NCBI RefSeq assembly: GCF_001277235.1
Contig: NZ_CP012266.1
Location: forward strand, 2,170,001-2,234,000
Direction: 5' to 3'
DNA: 64,000 nt
From: Cronobacter dublinensis subsp. dublinensis LMG 23823
GTDB lineage: Bacteria; Pseudomonadota; Gammaproteobacteria; Enterobacterales; Enterobacteriaceae
A program made the translations under genes and the position numbers. The notes below the pieces were generated by a model, which saw only the letters and a list, made by a program, of their open reading frames with translations, did no database searches and was not told the DNA's origin. Of the stretch, positions 16,953 to 26,428 are shown piece after piece (the first letter of the stretch is position 1; each line of letters opens with the position of its first letter).

Positions 16953-19159
16953 TGAAACAACTGGCCTGTGCGGTCTGTCTGCTTACCAGCGGCGCGGGGT
17001 ATGCCAGCCCTACGCCTTCTGTACCGGTGCCGGTGAGCTGGTCGCTTGCGGGCGACTGGCGCGCCCACGACGGCAACGACGCCGCGTTTGTCGGCCAGCA
17101 AGGCCCGGTTCGCGACTGGCGCACACTGCGCGTGCCGTCGAACTGGTATACGCAGGGGCTCGATCATCAGGGCGTGCTCTGGTATCGCCATGAATTCACC
17201 CTCCCGCCGCTGCCCGCGGACACCATGGCGACGCTACAATTTGACGGCGTCGATTACTACGCCGACGCCTGGCTGAACCGTCAGCCGCTCGGCAAACATG
17301 AAGGCTACTTCCAGCGCTTCGCGTATGACATCAGTGATAAGTTACAACGTCACAACAGGCTCGCGGTGCGCGTCGACAGCCCGTTTGAAGATCCGAAGAC
17401 TATCTGGCCGTTGCATAAAACAATGGTCAAAGGCGTTCTCAATCAACACGATACCCGCCCCGGCGGCGCCTGGTCGCCGCGCGGTCAGGACGCTAACTCC
17501 GGCGGGATCTGGGCGCCGGTGCGGCTGCATCTGAGCCGTGGCGTGACGGTCGATAACCTGATCCTGCGCCCCGACTGGCAACAGGGCCTCGATAAACCGC
17601 AGCTGCGCGTCGAGCTGGTCTACCGCGCCACCACGGCGCGCGAGGTGGATTTAGTCTTGCGCGCCCGTCCGGCGAATTTCGCAGGCGAGCATTTTAAGCA
17701 ACAGCAGAAAGTGCGGCTTGAAGCCACGGGCACCACGCCGCAGCGCCTCACGTTTACCCTGCCGATGGAGCGCGCCAGACTCTGGTGGCCAAAAGGCTAT
17801 GGCTTTCCGCACCTTTATCGCGTCAGCGCGACCTTCAGCGATGACCAGGGCGTGATGGAGCAAATTGCGAGCCGTACCGGGCTGCGCCAGATTGTCGAAC
17901 AGCCTGACAATCAGGGCTGGGTGCTGAATGGCAAGCGGATTTTTATCAAGGGCAGCAACTACATCGGCTCGCCGTGGCTGAGCGAGATGGATGAGAAAAA
18001 ATACCGCCGCGATATCCAGCTGGTGCTCGACATGAATGCCAACGCCATTCGCGTGCACGGGCATGTCGCCGGGCGTCCGCTCTACCGGATGGCCGATGAG
18101 ATGGGGCTGATGATCTGGCAGGATGTGCCGCTCCAGTGGGGCTATAACGACAGCGAGGCATTTGCTGAAAACGCCGCCCGCCAGAGCCTGGAGATGACCG
18201 AGCAGATCGGCAATTCGCCTGCGATTATCGCCTGGGGCGGTCACAACGAGCCGCCGTGGAACTCGCCGTGGATGGAAAAGCGTTTTCCTGACTGGAACAA
18301 CAACCTTAACCGTGTGCTGACAGAGCGCGTGGCGGATGCGCTCGCCAAAGATGACAGCCGCATCGTTCACCGCTATTCCGCCGTGGAAGAGCATTACTGG
18401 CAGGGCTGGTATTTCGGGGTAATGACCGATGTGCTGCAACCGGCGAAAACGGGCATCATCACGGAATTTGGCGCGCAGGCGCTGCCGAAGCTCTCGACGC
18501 TTAACACCATTATCCCTGCCGATAAACGCTGGCCCGCCTCGACAAAAGCCGACGATCCTGACTGGACAGTGTGGAAATACCATAACTTCCAGCCGTTCCA
18601 GACGTTCGGCTTTGCCAAAATTCCGCGCGGCGAGAATATGGAGCAATTCATCCATAATACGCAGAAATATCAGGCCGATCTGGTGGGCCTCGCGGCGGAG
18701 AGCTATCGCCGTCAGCGCTATCAGCCCGTCACCGCCCTGTTCCACTTTATGTTTGTCGAGACCTGGCCGTCGATTAACTGGGGCGTGGTGGATTATCTGC
18801 GCCAGCCGAAGGCGGGCTATTACGCGCTGCAACGCGCCTATCAGCCGCTGCTGCCGTCCATCGAGCCGGTGACCCTAAACTGGCGGGCCGGGACGCCAGG
18901 CGTGATTAAATTATGGACAGTAAACGATAGTTTTTCCGCCTGCGACGGGTGTACACTGCGCTGGCGCGTGAAAACGCCCGGCGTGACCGGGCAGCAAGAG
19001 AGCAAGCCGATGACCATCCCGCCTGACAGTGGTCGCCAGGTGGCGCAGCTGACGTTCACTCCTACCGCCCCAGGCGCGCTGCGTATTGAGTACGAAATCC
19101 TTGATGCGCAAGGCAAAATGGTCGGTCGTAACTTCTACGAGACCACCGTTGCGCCCTGA
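16952..19159 (+). CDS. Secreted glycoside hydrolase family 2 enzyme, beta-mannosidase-like
   Basis: A signal peptide (cleavage near TSGAGYA) is followed by the jelly-roll sugar-binding, immunoglobulin-like and TIM-barrel domains of GH2. Acid/base Glu433 lies in GGHNEPPW and nucleophile Glu505 in TEFGAQ, so the enzyme should be active. Nucleophile and acid/base contexts resemble exo-beta-mannosidases more than beta-galactosidases, but the substrate is uncertain. I choose ATG 16952 over the overlapping GTG 16949. As the last gene of the synthase operon it probably trims or recycles the glycan, much as BcsZ does for cellulose (inference). Confidence 0.85.
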   Translation: MKQLACAVCLLTSGAGYASPTPSVPVPVSWSLAGDWRAHDGNDAAFVGQQGPVRDWRTLRVPSNWYTQGLDHQGVLWYRHEFTLPPLPADTMATLQFDGVDYYADAWLNRQPLGKHEGYFQRFAYDISDKLQRHNRLAVRVDSPFEDPKTIWPLHKTMVKGVLNQHDTRPGGAWSPRGQDANSGGIWAPVRLHLSRGVTVDNLILRPDWQQGLDKPQLRVELVYRATTAREVDLVLRARPANFAGEHFKQQQKVRLEATGTTPQRLTFTLPMERARLWWPKGYGFPHLYRVSATFSDDQGVMEQIASRTGLRQIVEQPDNQGWVLNGKRIFIKGSNYIGSPWLSEMDEKKYRRDIQLVLDMNANAIRVHGHVAGRPLYRMADEMGLMIWQDVPLQWGYNDSEAFAENAARQSLEMTEQIGNSPAIIAWGGHNEPPWNSPWMEKRFPDWNNNLNRVLTERVADALAKDDSRIVHRYSAVEEHYWQGWYFGVMTDVLQPAKTGIITEFGAQALPKLSTLNTIIPADKRWPASTKADDPDWTVWKYHNFQPFQTFGFAKIPRGENMEQFIHNTQKYQADLVGLAAESYRRQRYQPVTALFHFMFVETWPSINWGVVDYLRQPKAGYYALQRAYQPLLPSIEPVTLNWRAGTPGVIKLWTVNDSFSACDGCTLRWRVKTPGVTGQQESKPMTIPPDSGRQVAQLTFTPTAPGALRIEYEILDAQGKMVGRNFYETTVAP

Positions 19160-19182
19160 GGCGTCGTAGTCCTGTACGGTTA

Positions 19183-19206
19183 ACTGGACGCCCCGTGGCG
19201 TTCAGT
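19183..19206 (+). terminator. Hairpin after the GH2 gene
   Basis: ACTGGACGCC (19183-19192) pairs with GGCGTTCAGT (19197-19206) with one mismatch around a four-base loop and is followed by a pyrimidine-rich run (CTCTTCTT). It is placed to end the polysaccharide operon before treF. Confidence 0.5.
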
Positions 19207-19253
19207 CTCTTCTTAAACTCTTTGCCGCCCGGTTAAAGAGCGATAGCGATTTG

Positions 19254-19260
19254 CTAAACT
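19254..19260 (+). promoter_or_regulatory. Probable -10 element of the treF promoter (RpoS-like)
   Basis: CTAAACT preceded by TTG forms an extended -10-like element of the type favoured by the stationary-phase sigma factor, about 45 bases upstream of treF. E. coli treF is partly RpoS dependent, which fits. The start point is not proven. Confidence 0.4.
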
Positions 19261-19303
19261 TAGAGAATCTTAAACAAAAGCCGCTCTGGAGGTACGTATT
19301 AGC

Positions 19304-20944
19304 ATGTTTCAACAGACAACACGCTTACCTTTCACAGAGGAGTTAGCTGAAAAGGTGCGTATGGACCCTGAATCTGGCGAACTAATCCCGGATACCCGCG
19401 ATGTCGAGCCGCAGCCTGAAACGATCGAGGGCATGCCCGCCCCTGACGCGCTGACGCCCGCCGACCGCTACTTAGAGCTGTTTGAGCATGTTCAGGCCTC
19501 CCGTATTTTCGCGGACAGTAAAACGTTCCCGGACTGCGCGCCGAAAATGTCGCCGCTGACCATCCTGATGAACTACCGTCAGGCGAGACGTCAGCCAGGC
19601 TTCGACCTGCGCCGCTTTGTCGAAGAGCACTTCTACTTTCCGGTGATTAATACCAACCCGTATGTGTCAGACCCGAACCGGACGCTGACGGAGCATATCG
19701 ACAATTTATGGCCCATCCTGACCCGTCAGCCGCATGAGCATCTGGAGAACTCGTCTCTGCTGCCTCTGCCGCAGGCCTACATCGTGCCGGGCGGGCGCTT
19801 TACCGAGACCTATTACTGGGACTCCTACTTCACCATGCTCGGCCTTGCCGAAAGCGGCCGCCACGATATGCTGCGCTGCATGGCGGATAACTTCGCCTGG
19901 ATGATTGAAAACTACGGGCATATTCCGAACGGTAACCGCACCTATTATCTGAGCCGCTCGCAGCCGCCGGTGTTCGCGCTGATGGTAGAGCTGTTCGAAG
20001 AGGACGGCGTGCGCGGCGCGCGGCGCTATCTGGATCACCTGCTGATGGAGTACGCGTTCTGGATGGACGGCGCGGAAAACCTCGAAGCGGGTCAGGCCTT
20101 CCGCCACGTGGTCAGAATGGCGGACGGCGCGCTGCTGAACCGTTACTGGGATGACCGCGACACCCCGCGTGATGAATCCTGGCGCGAAGATGTGGAAACC
20201 GCCAAACTCTCGGGCCGTCCGGCCAGCGAAGTCTATCGCGACCTGCGCGCGGGCGCGGCGTCCGGCTGGGACTACTCCTCACGCTGGCTGCGCGACGCCG
20301 ACCGTCTGGCGAGCATTCGCACCACGCACTTCCTGCCGGTAGATCTCAACGCATTCCTGTACAAGCTGGAAACGGCCATCGCCAATGTGGCCCAGCTGAA
20401 AGGCGATCCGCTGACCGCGACCGTGTTTCGTAAAAAAGCCATCGATCGTCGTGAGGCGGTGAACCGCTATCTGTGGGATGACGAGCTGGGCGCGTTTCGC
20501 GACTACGACTGGCGTCGTGGCCGTCTGGCGTCGTTCTCCGCCGCCTGCGTGGTGCCGCTCTATGTCGGAATGTCGAGCTATGCGCAGGCCGATCGTATCT
20601 CGGCGAATATCCGTGAGCGGTTGTTGTCGCCCGGCGGCATCCTGACCACCGAAGTGGAAACCGAACAGCAGTGGGATAAACCGAACGGCTGGGCGCCATT
20701 GCAGTGGATGTCCATTCAGGGCCTGAAAAACTACGGCGACGACGCGCTGGCGGACATTATCGCTAATAACTGGTTGCGTACGGTGAAACGATTCTACAAC
20801 GAGAACCATAAGCTCATTGAGAAGTACCATATCGCTGATTACTCGCCGCGCCCCGGCGGCGGCGGCGAATACCCGTTGCAGGACGGCTTCGGCTGGACCA
20901 ACGGCGTCACGCGCCGCCTGATTGCGCTGTACGGCGAGCCGTAA
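19304..20944 (+). CDS. treF: Cytoplasmic trehalase (GH37)
   Basis: The 546-residue protein hydrolyses trehalose to two glucose molecules in the cytoplasm. It has no signal peptide, which separates it from periplasmic TreA. Trehalase signature 1 is PGGRFTETYYWDSY (162-175), signature 2 is QWDKPNGWAP, and a glycine-rich loop (GGGGEYPLQDGFGW) closes the C-terminus. Similarity to E. coli TreF is high throughout, with a more divergent acidic N-terminal extension of about 45 residues. GGAGG lies 11 bases before the ATG. It is a single gene with its own promoter and terminator. Confidence 0.97.
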   Translation: MFQQTTRLPFTEELAEKVRMDPESGELIPDTRDVEPQPETIEGMPAPDALTPADRYLELFEHVQASRIFADSKTFPDCAPKMSPLTILMNYRQARRQPGFDLRRFVEEHFYFPVINTNPYVSDPNRTLTEHIDNLWPILTRQPHEHLENSSLLPLPQAYIVPGGRFTETYYWDSYFTMLGLAESGRHDMLRCMADNFAWMIENYGHIPNGNRTYYLSRSQPPVFALMVELFEEDGVRGARRYLDHLLMEYAFWMDGAENLEAGQAFRHVVRMADGALLNRYWDDRDTPRDESWREDVETAKLSGRPASEVYRDLRAGAASGWDYSSRWLRDADRLASIRTTHFLPVDLNAFLYKLETAIANVAQLKGDPLTATVFRKKAIDRREAVNRYLWDDELGAFRDYDWRRGRLASFSAACVVPLYVGMSSYAQADRISANIRERLLSPGGILTTEVETEQQWDKPNGWAPLQWMSIQGLKNYGDDALADIIANNWLRTVKRFYNENHKLIEKYHIADYSPRPGGGGEYPLQDGFGWTNGVTRRLIALYGEP

Positions 20945-20970
20945 ACGCGACGGTGTGCGTCAGTAAAATA

Positions 20971-20998
20971 AAGGGCAGCCTCATGGGCTGCCCTTTTT
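20971..20998 (+). terminator. Intrinsic terminator after treF
   Basis: AAGGGCAGCC (20971-20980) pairs with GGCTGCCCTT (20986-20995), loop TCATG, followed by a run of T. The flanking As on the left mean it may also serve the convergent esterase gene. Confidence 0.88.
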
Positions 20999-21013
20999 CA
21001 TGGCGTCTTACGC

Positions 21014-22993
21014 TTAAAACGAGGCGCTGACGCCGATGTTATAGCGCGCCTGCTCGCCGCTGCTGAGCCCCGCCGTTTGCGACAGCGCCGCAAAGGCCGA
21101 AACGTTACTGCTTAGCGCGACGCTGGCGCCTGCGGTGATATCCATCCAGTTTTTGTCATCCTCGGCGCCGTCGCGGCTGAAGGTCAGCGCGGTCGATTTC
21201 AGCCCGCCCTGACCGCGCCAGACCGAATCGCCGAACTGATGACGATAATCGACCTGCGCGTAAGGTTTCACCGGGCCGATGTCGGCGTCAAGACGCCAGC
21301 CGATGCTGCCGATTTGCGAATGGAAATTCTGGTCGCGAAAACGCATCGCGGTGCTGTCATCGCCCGCTTCGCTGTACCCGTCCACATGACTGTAATCCCA
21401 CGCGTACTGCACCACCGGGCCGGTTTTCAGCGCGTCGGTGACGGGGATATCCAGGCCCGCCGTCAGGCGCGCGCCCCAGAGTTTCGCGTCGGTTTCGCCC
21501 GTCTCGACGCGCGTCAGCGGCCCGAGTTCCACGCGACGCTGGATATTGCGGTACTCGCCTTTCAGCCAGTGCACATCCGCGTTGACCCAGCCCGGCCCGA
21601 CATCGAATGCCGTAAAGAGCGCCGCCTGATAGCCGCGCGCGTCAAAGCTCAGATTATCGGTCGGACGCTGATCGTCCAGCGAACCGGCAATCAACGCACC
21701 GACCAGCCAGTTTTCGGTGATGCGGTAATCCGCGCCGAGCGTAAGATTATTGGTGTTCGCGCTGCCGTCGCCGGTTTGATTATCCGTATAGCGGGCGTAC
21801 TCGCCGCTGTAGCCGCCGAACACACCCGCGCTGCCCTGCTCGCGATCCTCCATGCGGCGCTGCTGGTAACGGCTGTCGAGCGTGGCGCGGCTGTTCTGCA
21901 CCTGCGCGGCCGTCGCCTTGTTCAGCAGCGCAACCTGCGCCGGCGCGGCCAGGATCGATTCGATGTAATCGGCGATAAGGCTGTGTACCTGCGGGCTCGG
22001 ATGCAGGTGATCGGCAAACAGCCACGCCTGGCTTGCGTCAAAACCGGCGCTCGATGACGTACAGTCGGCGGCGGAAAGCCCCGGCGGACACGCCATGCCC
22101 GCGGTATTGGTGATACCGAACTGCGTCGGGTCGACGAGGATCTCGTTAAAGATTTTGTTGATATCGGCACGCACGATATTGCCGCCGCCGCTCGCGACCA
22201 GCGCCTGCTCTTCGGTGGCGTTATAGAGTGTGCTTAACGCCGACACGCGCTCCGCGAGGGTTTGATAGGCGGAATAGAGCCCGTCGGCCAGCGCCTGTTG
22301 CAGCGCAGGCAGCGCACTGACCTCGCCCGCTGCCGCGAGGAACGCGGCCCGGATGGCGTCCTGACGCGCCGCGAGCGTCGGCGTGGTGGCGCTGTTGAGC
22401 GAGGCAAACGCCGCCTGCAGCGCCGCGGTATTGCCGCCGGTGCCGAGCTGGATCACCGATTCGACCATTGTCGGCGTGGCGGAGACATCCGGCACCGTCG
22501 GCACAATCACTGTTCCCGCGCCCGCGTTCAGCAATGTGCGCACCTGAGACGCGGCCGCCGTGGCGCTGCCGCTGACAATAGACGTTGCCTGCAATGGGTT
22601 CAGCACCGCCGCGCCGAGATCGTTACCGCCGACCCAGTGAATATAGAGCCCGTTTTTGTCCGCCCGCCCGCCGGTCTGGCTGAGATAGCCCTGCACCTGA
22701 TCCTGGGTATTGTCGTCACCGATGGCGGGCACGGCCACGCCCCCGCCTGCCGCGTAGTTCGTGCCGCCCTTGTCGGACGGGGAAAGCGTTACGCCATAGT
22801 GGCTGGCGAGGATTTCGTCATACAGCGGATAGCGGTCGCTGTCGAAGGTGTAGCGGCCATTGTTGCCGGTGTCGCTCAGGCTGTCGCCGAAGATATAGAG
22901 GTTATCCCAGGCGACGGCGGGTGCGGCTGCGCCACAGGCTAAACCCAGCGCCAGCGCAACCCGAACAGATAGACCAGAGAGTGGAAAAGACAT
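21014..22993 (-). CDS. Autotransporter GDSL esterase (EstA/ApeE type)
   Basis: The signal peptide (cleavage near residue 28, AAPAVA) precedes a GDSL passenger: block I IFGDSLSDTGN with Ser38, GGND in block III and D-H-L-H in block V (ADHLHPSPQ). A C-terminal autotransporter barrel (about 390-659) ends in ASF with a terminal Phe. This is the layout of Pseudomonas EstA and Salmonella ApeE, which stay on the cell surface and hydrolyse acyl esters such as long-chain fatty-acid esters. AGGAG precedes the ATG. It stands alone, convergent with treF. Confidence 0.92.
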   Translation of the reverse strand: MSFPLSGLSVRVALALGLACGAAAPAVAWDNLYIFGDSLSDTGNNGRYTFDSDRYPLYDEILASHYGVTLSPSDKGGTNYAAGGGVAVPAIGDDNTQDQVQGYLSQTGGRADKNGLYIHWVGGNDLGAAVLNPLQATSIVSGSATAAASQVRTLLNAGAGTVIVPTVPDVSATPTMVESVIQLGTGGNTAALQAAFASLNSATTPTLAARQDAIRAAFLAAAGEVSALPALQQALADGLYSAYQTLAERVSALSTLYNATEEQALVASGGGNIVRADINKIFNEILVDPTQFGITNTAGMACPPGLSAADCTSSSAGFDASQAWLFADHLHPSPQVHSLIADYIESILAAPAQVALLNKATAAQVQNSRATLDSRYQQRRMEDREQGSAGVFGGYSGEYARYTDNQTGDGSANTNNLTLGADYRITENWLVGALIAGSLDDQRPTDNLSFDARGYQAALFTAFDVGPGWVNADVHWLKGEYRNIQRRVELGPLTRVETGETDAKLWGARLTAGLDIPVTDALKTGPVVQYAWDYSHVDGYSEAGDDSTAMRFRDQNFHSQIGSIGWRLDADIGPVKPYAQVDYRHQFGDSVWRGQGGLKSTALTFSRDGAEDDKNWMDITAGASVALSSNVSAFAALSQTAGLSSGEQARYNIGVSASF

Positions 22994-23226
22994 ACGCGCT
23001 CCTGCGTTTCACATGTTTCAGAGGTAAATTTCATAAATGAAGCGATGCGCTATTGAGTGTAGAGCGTTTCTGAAAGCGCACCGGGTTAACACCTGGAATT
23101 GAGAGCCTGCCAGAAAAAGATGACAGTTTGCCCTTTTCTCCCTGTTAGACTTTTAGCGGTGCGAAGGGTTAGGTAGAGGGTTCTGAATAACACTTAAAGG
23201 ATGTTGTAACTAAAGTGATGTATCCG

Positions 23227-23252
23227 AAAAAAAACCCGGCAGGCGCCGGGTT
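23227..23252 (-). terminator. Intrinsic terminator of uxaB
   Basis: Read on the minus strand, AACCCGGC and GCCGGGTT pair around a four-base loop and are followed by eight T. It sits about 20 bases past the uxaB stop. Confidence 0.9.
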
Positions 23253-23272
23253 CATTTCAGGCGTAATGGCCG

Positions 23273-24724
23273 TCAGCACAGCGGCGCGACAGCCTCGCGC
23301 ATCCCTTTGGTGAGGATGGCGTCCAGATCGCGCGTCACCTGTTCCGCAAGCCCCGGCACCGCCGTCAGATCCTGCTCCCAGTGCTCGCCATCGGCCAGTA
23401 CCACATCCACCAGTTCGCGCAGCGAAAGGGTTTTATCACCGAGCGCCGTCCAGAGCTGCTGGTAGCGCTCCAGCCAGTGTGCGTCATCCTGCAGCGGGTA
23501 GCTTTCGCCATTCCGCTCGCCGCGATAAAACGCAATCAACGCCGCCAGCGCGAACGTCAGGCGCGGCGGCAACGCGCCCTGCTGCGCCTGCCCTGCCAGC
23601 AACTGCGGCAGAATGCGGGTGCGGAATTTGGTCATGCCGTTAAGCGCAATCGACAGCAGCTGATGTTTGATATACGGGTTGCGAAAACGGCTCACCACCG
23701 CGTTCGCAAAGGCGTTCAGTTCGTCGCGCGGCAGATCCAGCACCGGGATAATCTCGTCGTGGATGGCCTTCTCCACAAAAGCGCACACCTGCGCGTCATT
23801 CATCGCGTCGCCGACGGTATCGAGCCCTGCCAGGAAGGCCACCGGCACCAGCGCAGTATGCGCGCCGTTGAGGATAGCGACCTTACGCGCTTTATACGGT
23901 TTAATGTCATCGACAATCCGCACGTTGAGCGGCAGTTTATCGAGCCGTAATTCCTGCGCGAGCCACTGCGGTCCCTGAATAACAAACAGGTAGAAGTGCT
24001 CGGCGGTATCGAGAAACGCGTCGTGGTAGCCGAGGCTCGCCTCAAGCGCTGCGACTTCATCGCGCGGGTAGCCGGTGACGATACGGTCAACCAGCGTCGA
24101 GCAGAACGTATTCGCGCGGTCGAGCCATGCGATAAACGCCTCCGGCAGCGCCCACTCGTTGGCGTAACGCAATACCAGTTCACGCAGCGCCTCGCCGTTA
24201 TAGTCAATCAGCTCGCAGGGAATGATGACCCAGCCTTTCTCCTGCGCGCCGTTAAAATGACTGAAGCGCTCGAACAGCAGGCGCGTGAGCTTCGCCGGGT
24301 AACTCACCGCAGGCGCGTCGTTAAACGTATCGCCCGCGTGATAGCTGATACCCGCTTCGGTGGTATTGGAGAAGACAAAGCGAATATCCGGGTTATGGGC
24401 GAGCTTCAGGAATTCATCGTACTGCGCGTAAACGGCAATCTCACGATTCACGGAACGAATCAGTCGTGATTCGCTCACTGCCTCGCCCTTCTCATTCAGA
24501 CCGCGAATAATCGTGGTATAGAGACCGTCCTGCGTGCTGAGCGATGGTGGAAAATCGCTGGCGATGGGACGCACGATCACCACCCCGGCGTTCAGGTCGG
24601 TGTGTTCATTGAGCAGATCAATCTGCCAGTCGATAAACGCACGAAGGAAATTTCCTTCACCGAACTGAATAATGCGCTCCGGGTAGAGTGCGCCTGGAAA
24701 ATCACGACGATTCAATGTGTTCAC
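23273..24724 (-). CDS. uxaB: Tagaturonate reductase (altronate oxidoreductase)
   Basis: The NADH-dependent enzyme converts D-tagaturonate to D-altronate in galacturonate breakdown. From a GTG start at 24724 with AAGGA seven bases upstream the protein is 483 residues, the length of E. coli UxaB, and it begins MNTLNRRDFPGALYPERI. The N-terminal nucleotide-binding region, KPYKARKVAILNGAHTALVP in the mannitol-dehydrogenase family core and the C-terminus (KGMREAVAPLC) match throughout. An upstream in-frame start at 24757 lacks support. The uxaCA genes are not in the window. Confidence 0.96.
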   Translation of the reverse strand: MNTLNRRDFPGALYPERIIQFGEGNFLRAFIDWQIDLLNEHTDLNAGVVIVRPIASDFPPSLSTQDGLYTTIIRGLNEKGEAVSESRLIRSVNREIAVYAQYDEFLKLAHNPDIRFVFSNTTEAGISYHAGDTFNDAPAVSYPAKLTRLLFERFSHFNGAQEKGWVIIPCELIDYNGEALRELVLRYANEWALPEAFIAWLDRANTFCSTLVDRIVTGYPRDEVAALEASLGYHDAFLDTAEHFYLFVIQGPQWLAQELRLDKLPLNVRIVDDIKPYKARKVAILNGAHTALVPVAFLAGLDTVGDAMNDAQVCAFVEKAIHDEIIPVLDLPRDELNAFANAVVSRFRNPYIKHQLLSIALNGMTKFRTRILPQLLAGQAQQGALPPRLTFALAALIAFYRGERNGESYPLQDDAHWLERYQQLWTALGDKTLSLRELVDVVLADGEHWEQDLTAVPGLAEQVTRDLDAILTKGMREAVAPLC

Positions 24725-24841
24725 AATGTGTTCCTTGATGGAGTGTAAGCAGACCACGAACTGAGAATGCGCTCCACGCTATCAGAACAAACATTAATGA
24801 AACCCCGTTTTGATCAAACTGCACTGAGTTATTAAAAAATT

Positions 24842-25369
24842 TTATAGATGCTTAAAAAAAAAGGTTGTGGAACAGGTCGCGCCGTCCGGCATTAAGGCGT
24901 AATGCGGGATCTCACCGACCCGTTGCCATTGATTGCGTGAATAAAAACGCTCGGCATCGCTGCCCGTAGCGGTATCGAGCACCAGTACCGTCTTACCCGC
25001 CTTACGGGCTTCGTGTTCCAGCGTCTCCATCAGCGCCTTTGCAATGCCTGCGCGGCGGGCTCGCGTATGCACTAACAGCTTGGCGACATCCGCGCGGTGC
25101 GGCTGATTTTCCGGCTGACTCAGCACCAGTTGCACGGTGCCGACCACACCGCCGCCCTCTTCCAGCGCCACGATAACGGCGCGCTCGTCACGGGCCGCGC
25201 TCTGCGCCACGTTGAGCCAGAAATGTCGCGCTTTCTGCGCATCGATGGGCAGCATAAAACTCACCGACGCGCCGCCTTCGACGCAGTTCATCAGCACATC
25301 ACAGAGGGAATCGAGATAAGAGGGAATTTCCGCCGCGCTGAGGCGACGCACGCTGTAGGGTAAGGACAT
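24842..25369 (-). CDS. GNAT-family N-acetyltransferase
   Basis: The 175-residue protein has a GNAT fold: a central V-GTVQLVLSQPENQPHRADVAKLLV strand pair and an acetyl-CoA loop ARRAGIAKALMETLE (R-x-x-G-x-A). The acceptor is unknown; relatives include tabtoxin- or aminoglycoside-type acetylators and many uncharacterised enzymes. Three possible starts overlap (GTG 25375, ATG 25372, ATG 25369); I use the last because it sits best behind GGAG. It is a single gene between uxaB and a diguanylate cyclase, absent from the matching E. coli segment. Confidence 0.85.
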   Translation of the reverse strand: MSLPYSVRRLSAAEIPSYLDSLCDVLMNCVEGGASVSFMLPIDAQKARHFWLNVAQSAARDERAVIVALEEGGGVVGTVQLVLSQPENQPHRADVAKLLVHTRARRAGIAKALMETLEHEARKAGKTVLVLDTATGSDAERFYSRNQWQRVGEIPHYALMPDGATCSTTFFFKHL

Positions 25370-25456
25370 CATCACTCCGCCATGAATTGTGATTAAAAGG
25401 TGAACCTGATAAGCACTATCATGGCGGAGAAACGACGCGGCGGTCAGAGGAAAATC

Positions 25457-26428
25457 TTATTGATCTGCCTTTTTATGCGCCGTTTTCATCTGGTACATCT
25501 CGTCGTCGGCGGCTTTCAGCAGGCCCGCGAGCCCCTGATGTTTATCATCGTCAAACTGCACCACGCCCCAGGAGAAACCGAGCCGCCACGGTTTGCCGCT
25601 GTCACGGTTAAAGGCGTCGGTCTTCTCGACGAGATACTGCATCGCAATCCAGGCGCCTTTGTCGTCGGTGTCGTTAAACAGCACCACGAACTCATCGCCG
25701 CCCTGACGCGCCAGCAGATCGCTGTCGCGGAAGGCGCCTTTCATCAGTGTCGCCATCGCGCTTAGCGCCTCATCGCCCGCGGCATGCCCCCAGGTGTCAT
25801 TGATCTCTTTAAACTCGTCGAGATCGATAAAGCCAAGCGACATCGGCTCGCTGCGACGACGGTGCGTGGAGAAGGCATACCCGGCCAGCGACGCGAAACC
25901 GCGACGATTCAGCAGGCCGGTGAGATCGTCGCAGGTCGCCACGCTCAGCACGGTGAACTCATCTTCCACAATGGCCGCGAGATCGCGCAGCAGCATGGCG
26001 TCGGCCTCGCTGAACTGGCGCGGCTCGGTATCAATGATGCACAGCGAGCCTGCGGTCGCGCCATCCGGCAGGCGCACCGGGCAACCGGCATAGAAACGAA
26101 TATGCGGCGGGCCGTTCACCAGCGGGTTATCGCGAAAGCGATCGTCGCTCTGCGCGTCGGGAATAATCAGCGGCGCGTTGTTTAAAATGGTGTGGCCGCA
26201 GAACGAGACGCGGCGCGGGACGGGGCCGGGCTCGACGCCATCGCAGGAGGCAAACCAGAGCCGCTCCTGATCCACGAGGCTAATCAACGCCACCGGGGAG
26301 TTAAAAAGGCGCTTTGCAAGCCGGGTAAGACGGTCAAAACGCTCTGTTGGCGCCGCGTCAAGCAGGCCAGAATCATGCAGGGACTGAAGACGCGCCTGCT
26401 CATTAACCGGGATATCGGGTGTTTTCAT
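25457..26428 (-). CDS. GAF-GGDEF diguanylate cyclase, soluble
   Basis: A GAF domain (about residues 20-160, with RVSFCGHTIL and GSLCIIDTEPRQFS) precedes a GGDEF domain. The active-site motif is GGDEF (243-247) and an inhibitory RDSD site lies at 234-237, so the enzyme should make c-di-GMP and be product-inhibited. No transmembrane segment is seen. I choose ATG 26428, behind AGG, over an in-frame GTG at 26446. The GAF ligand is unknown. Confidence 0.9.
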   Translation of the reverse strand: MKTPDIPVNEQARLQSLHDSGLLDAAPTERFDRLTRLAKRLFNSPVALISLVDQERLWFASCDGVEPGPVPRRVSFCGHTILNNAPLIIPDAQSDDRFRDNPLVNGPPHIRFYAGCPVRLPDGATAGSLCIIDTEPRQFSEADAMLLRDLAAIVEDEFTVLSVATCDDLTGLLNRRGFASLAGYAFSTHRRRSEPMSLGFIDLDEFKEINDTWGHAAGDEALSAMATLMKGAFRDSDLLARQGGDEFVVLFNDTDDKGAWIAMQYLVEKTDAFNRDSGKPWRLGFSWGVVQFDDDKHQGLAGLLKAADDEMYQMKTAHKKADQ

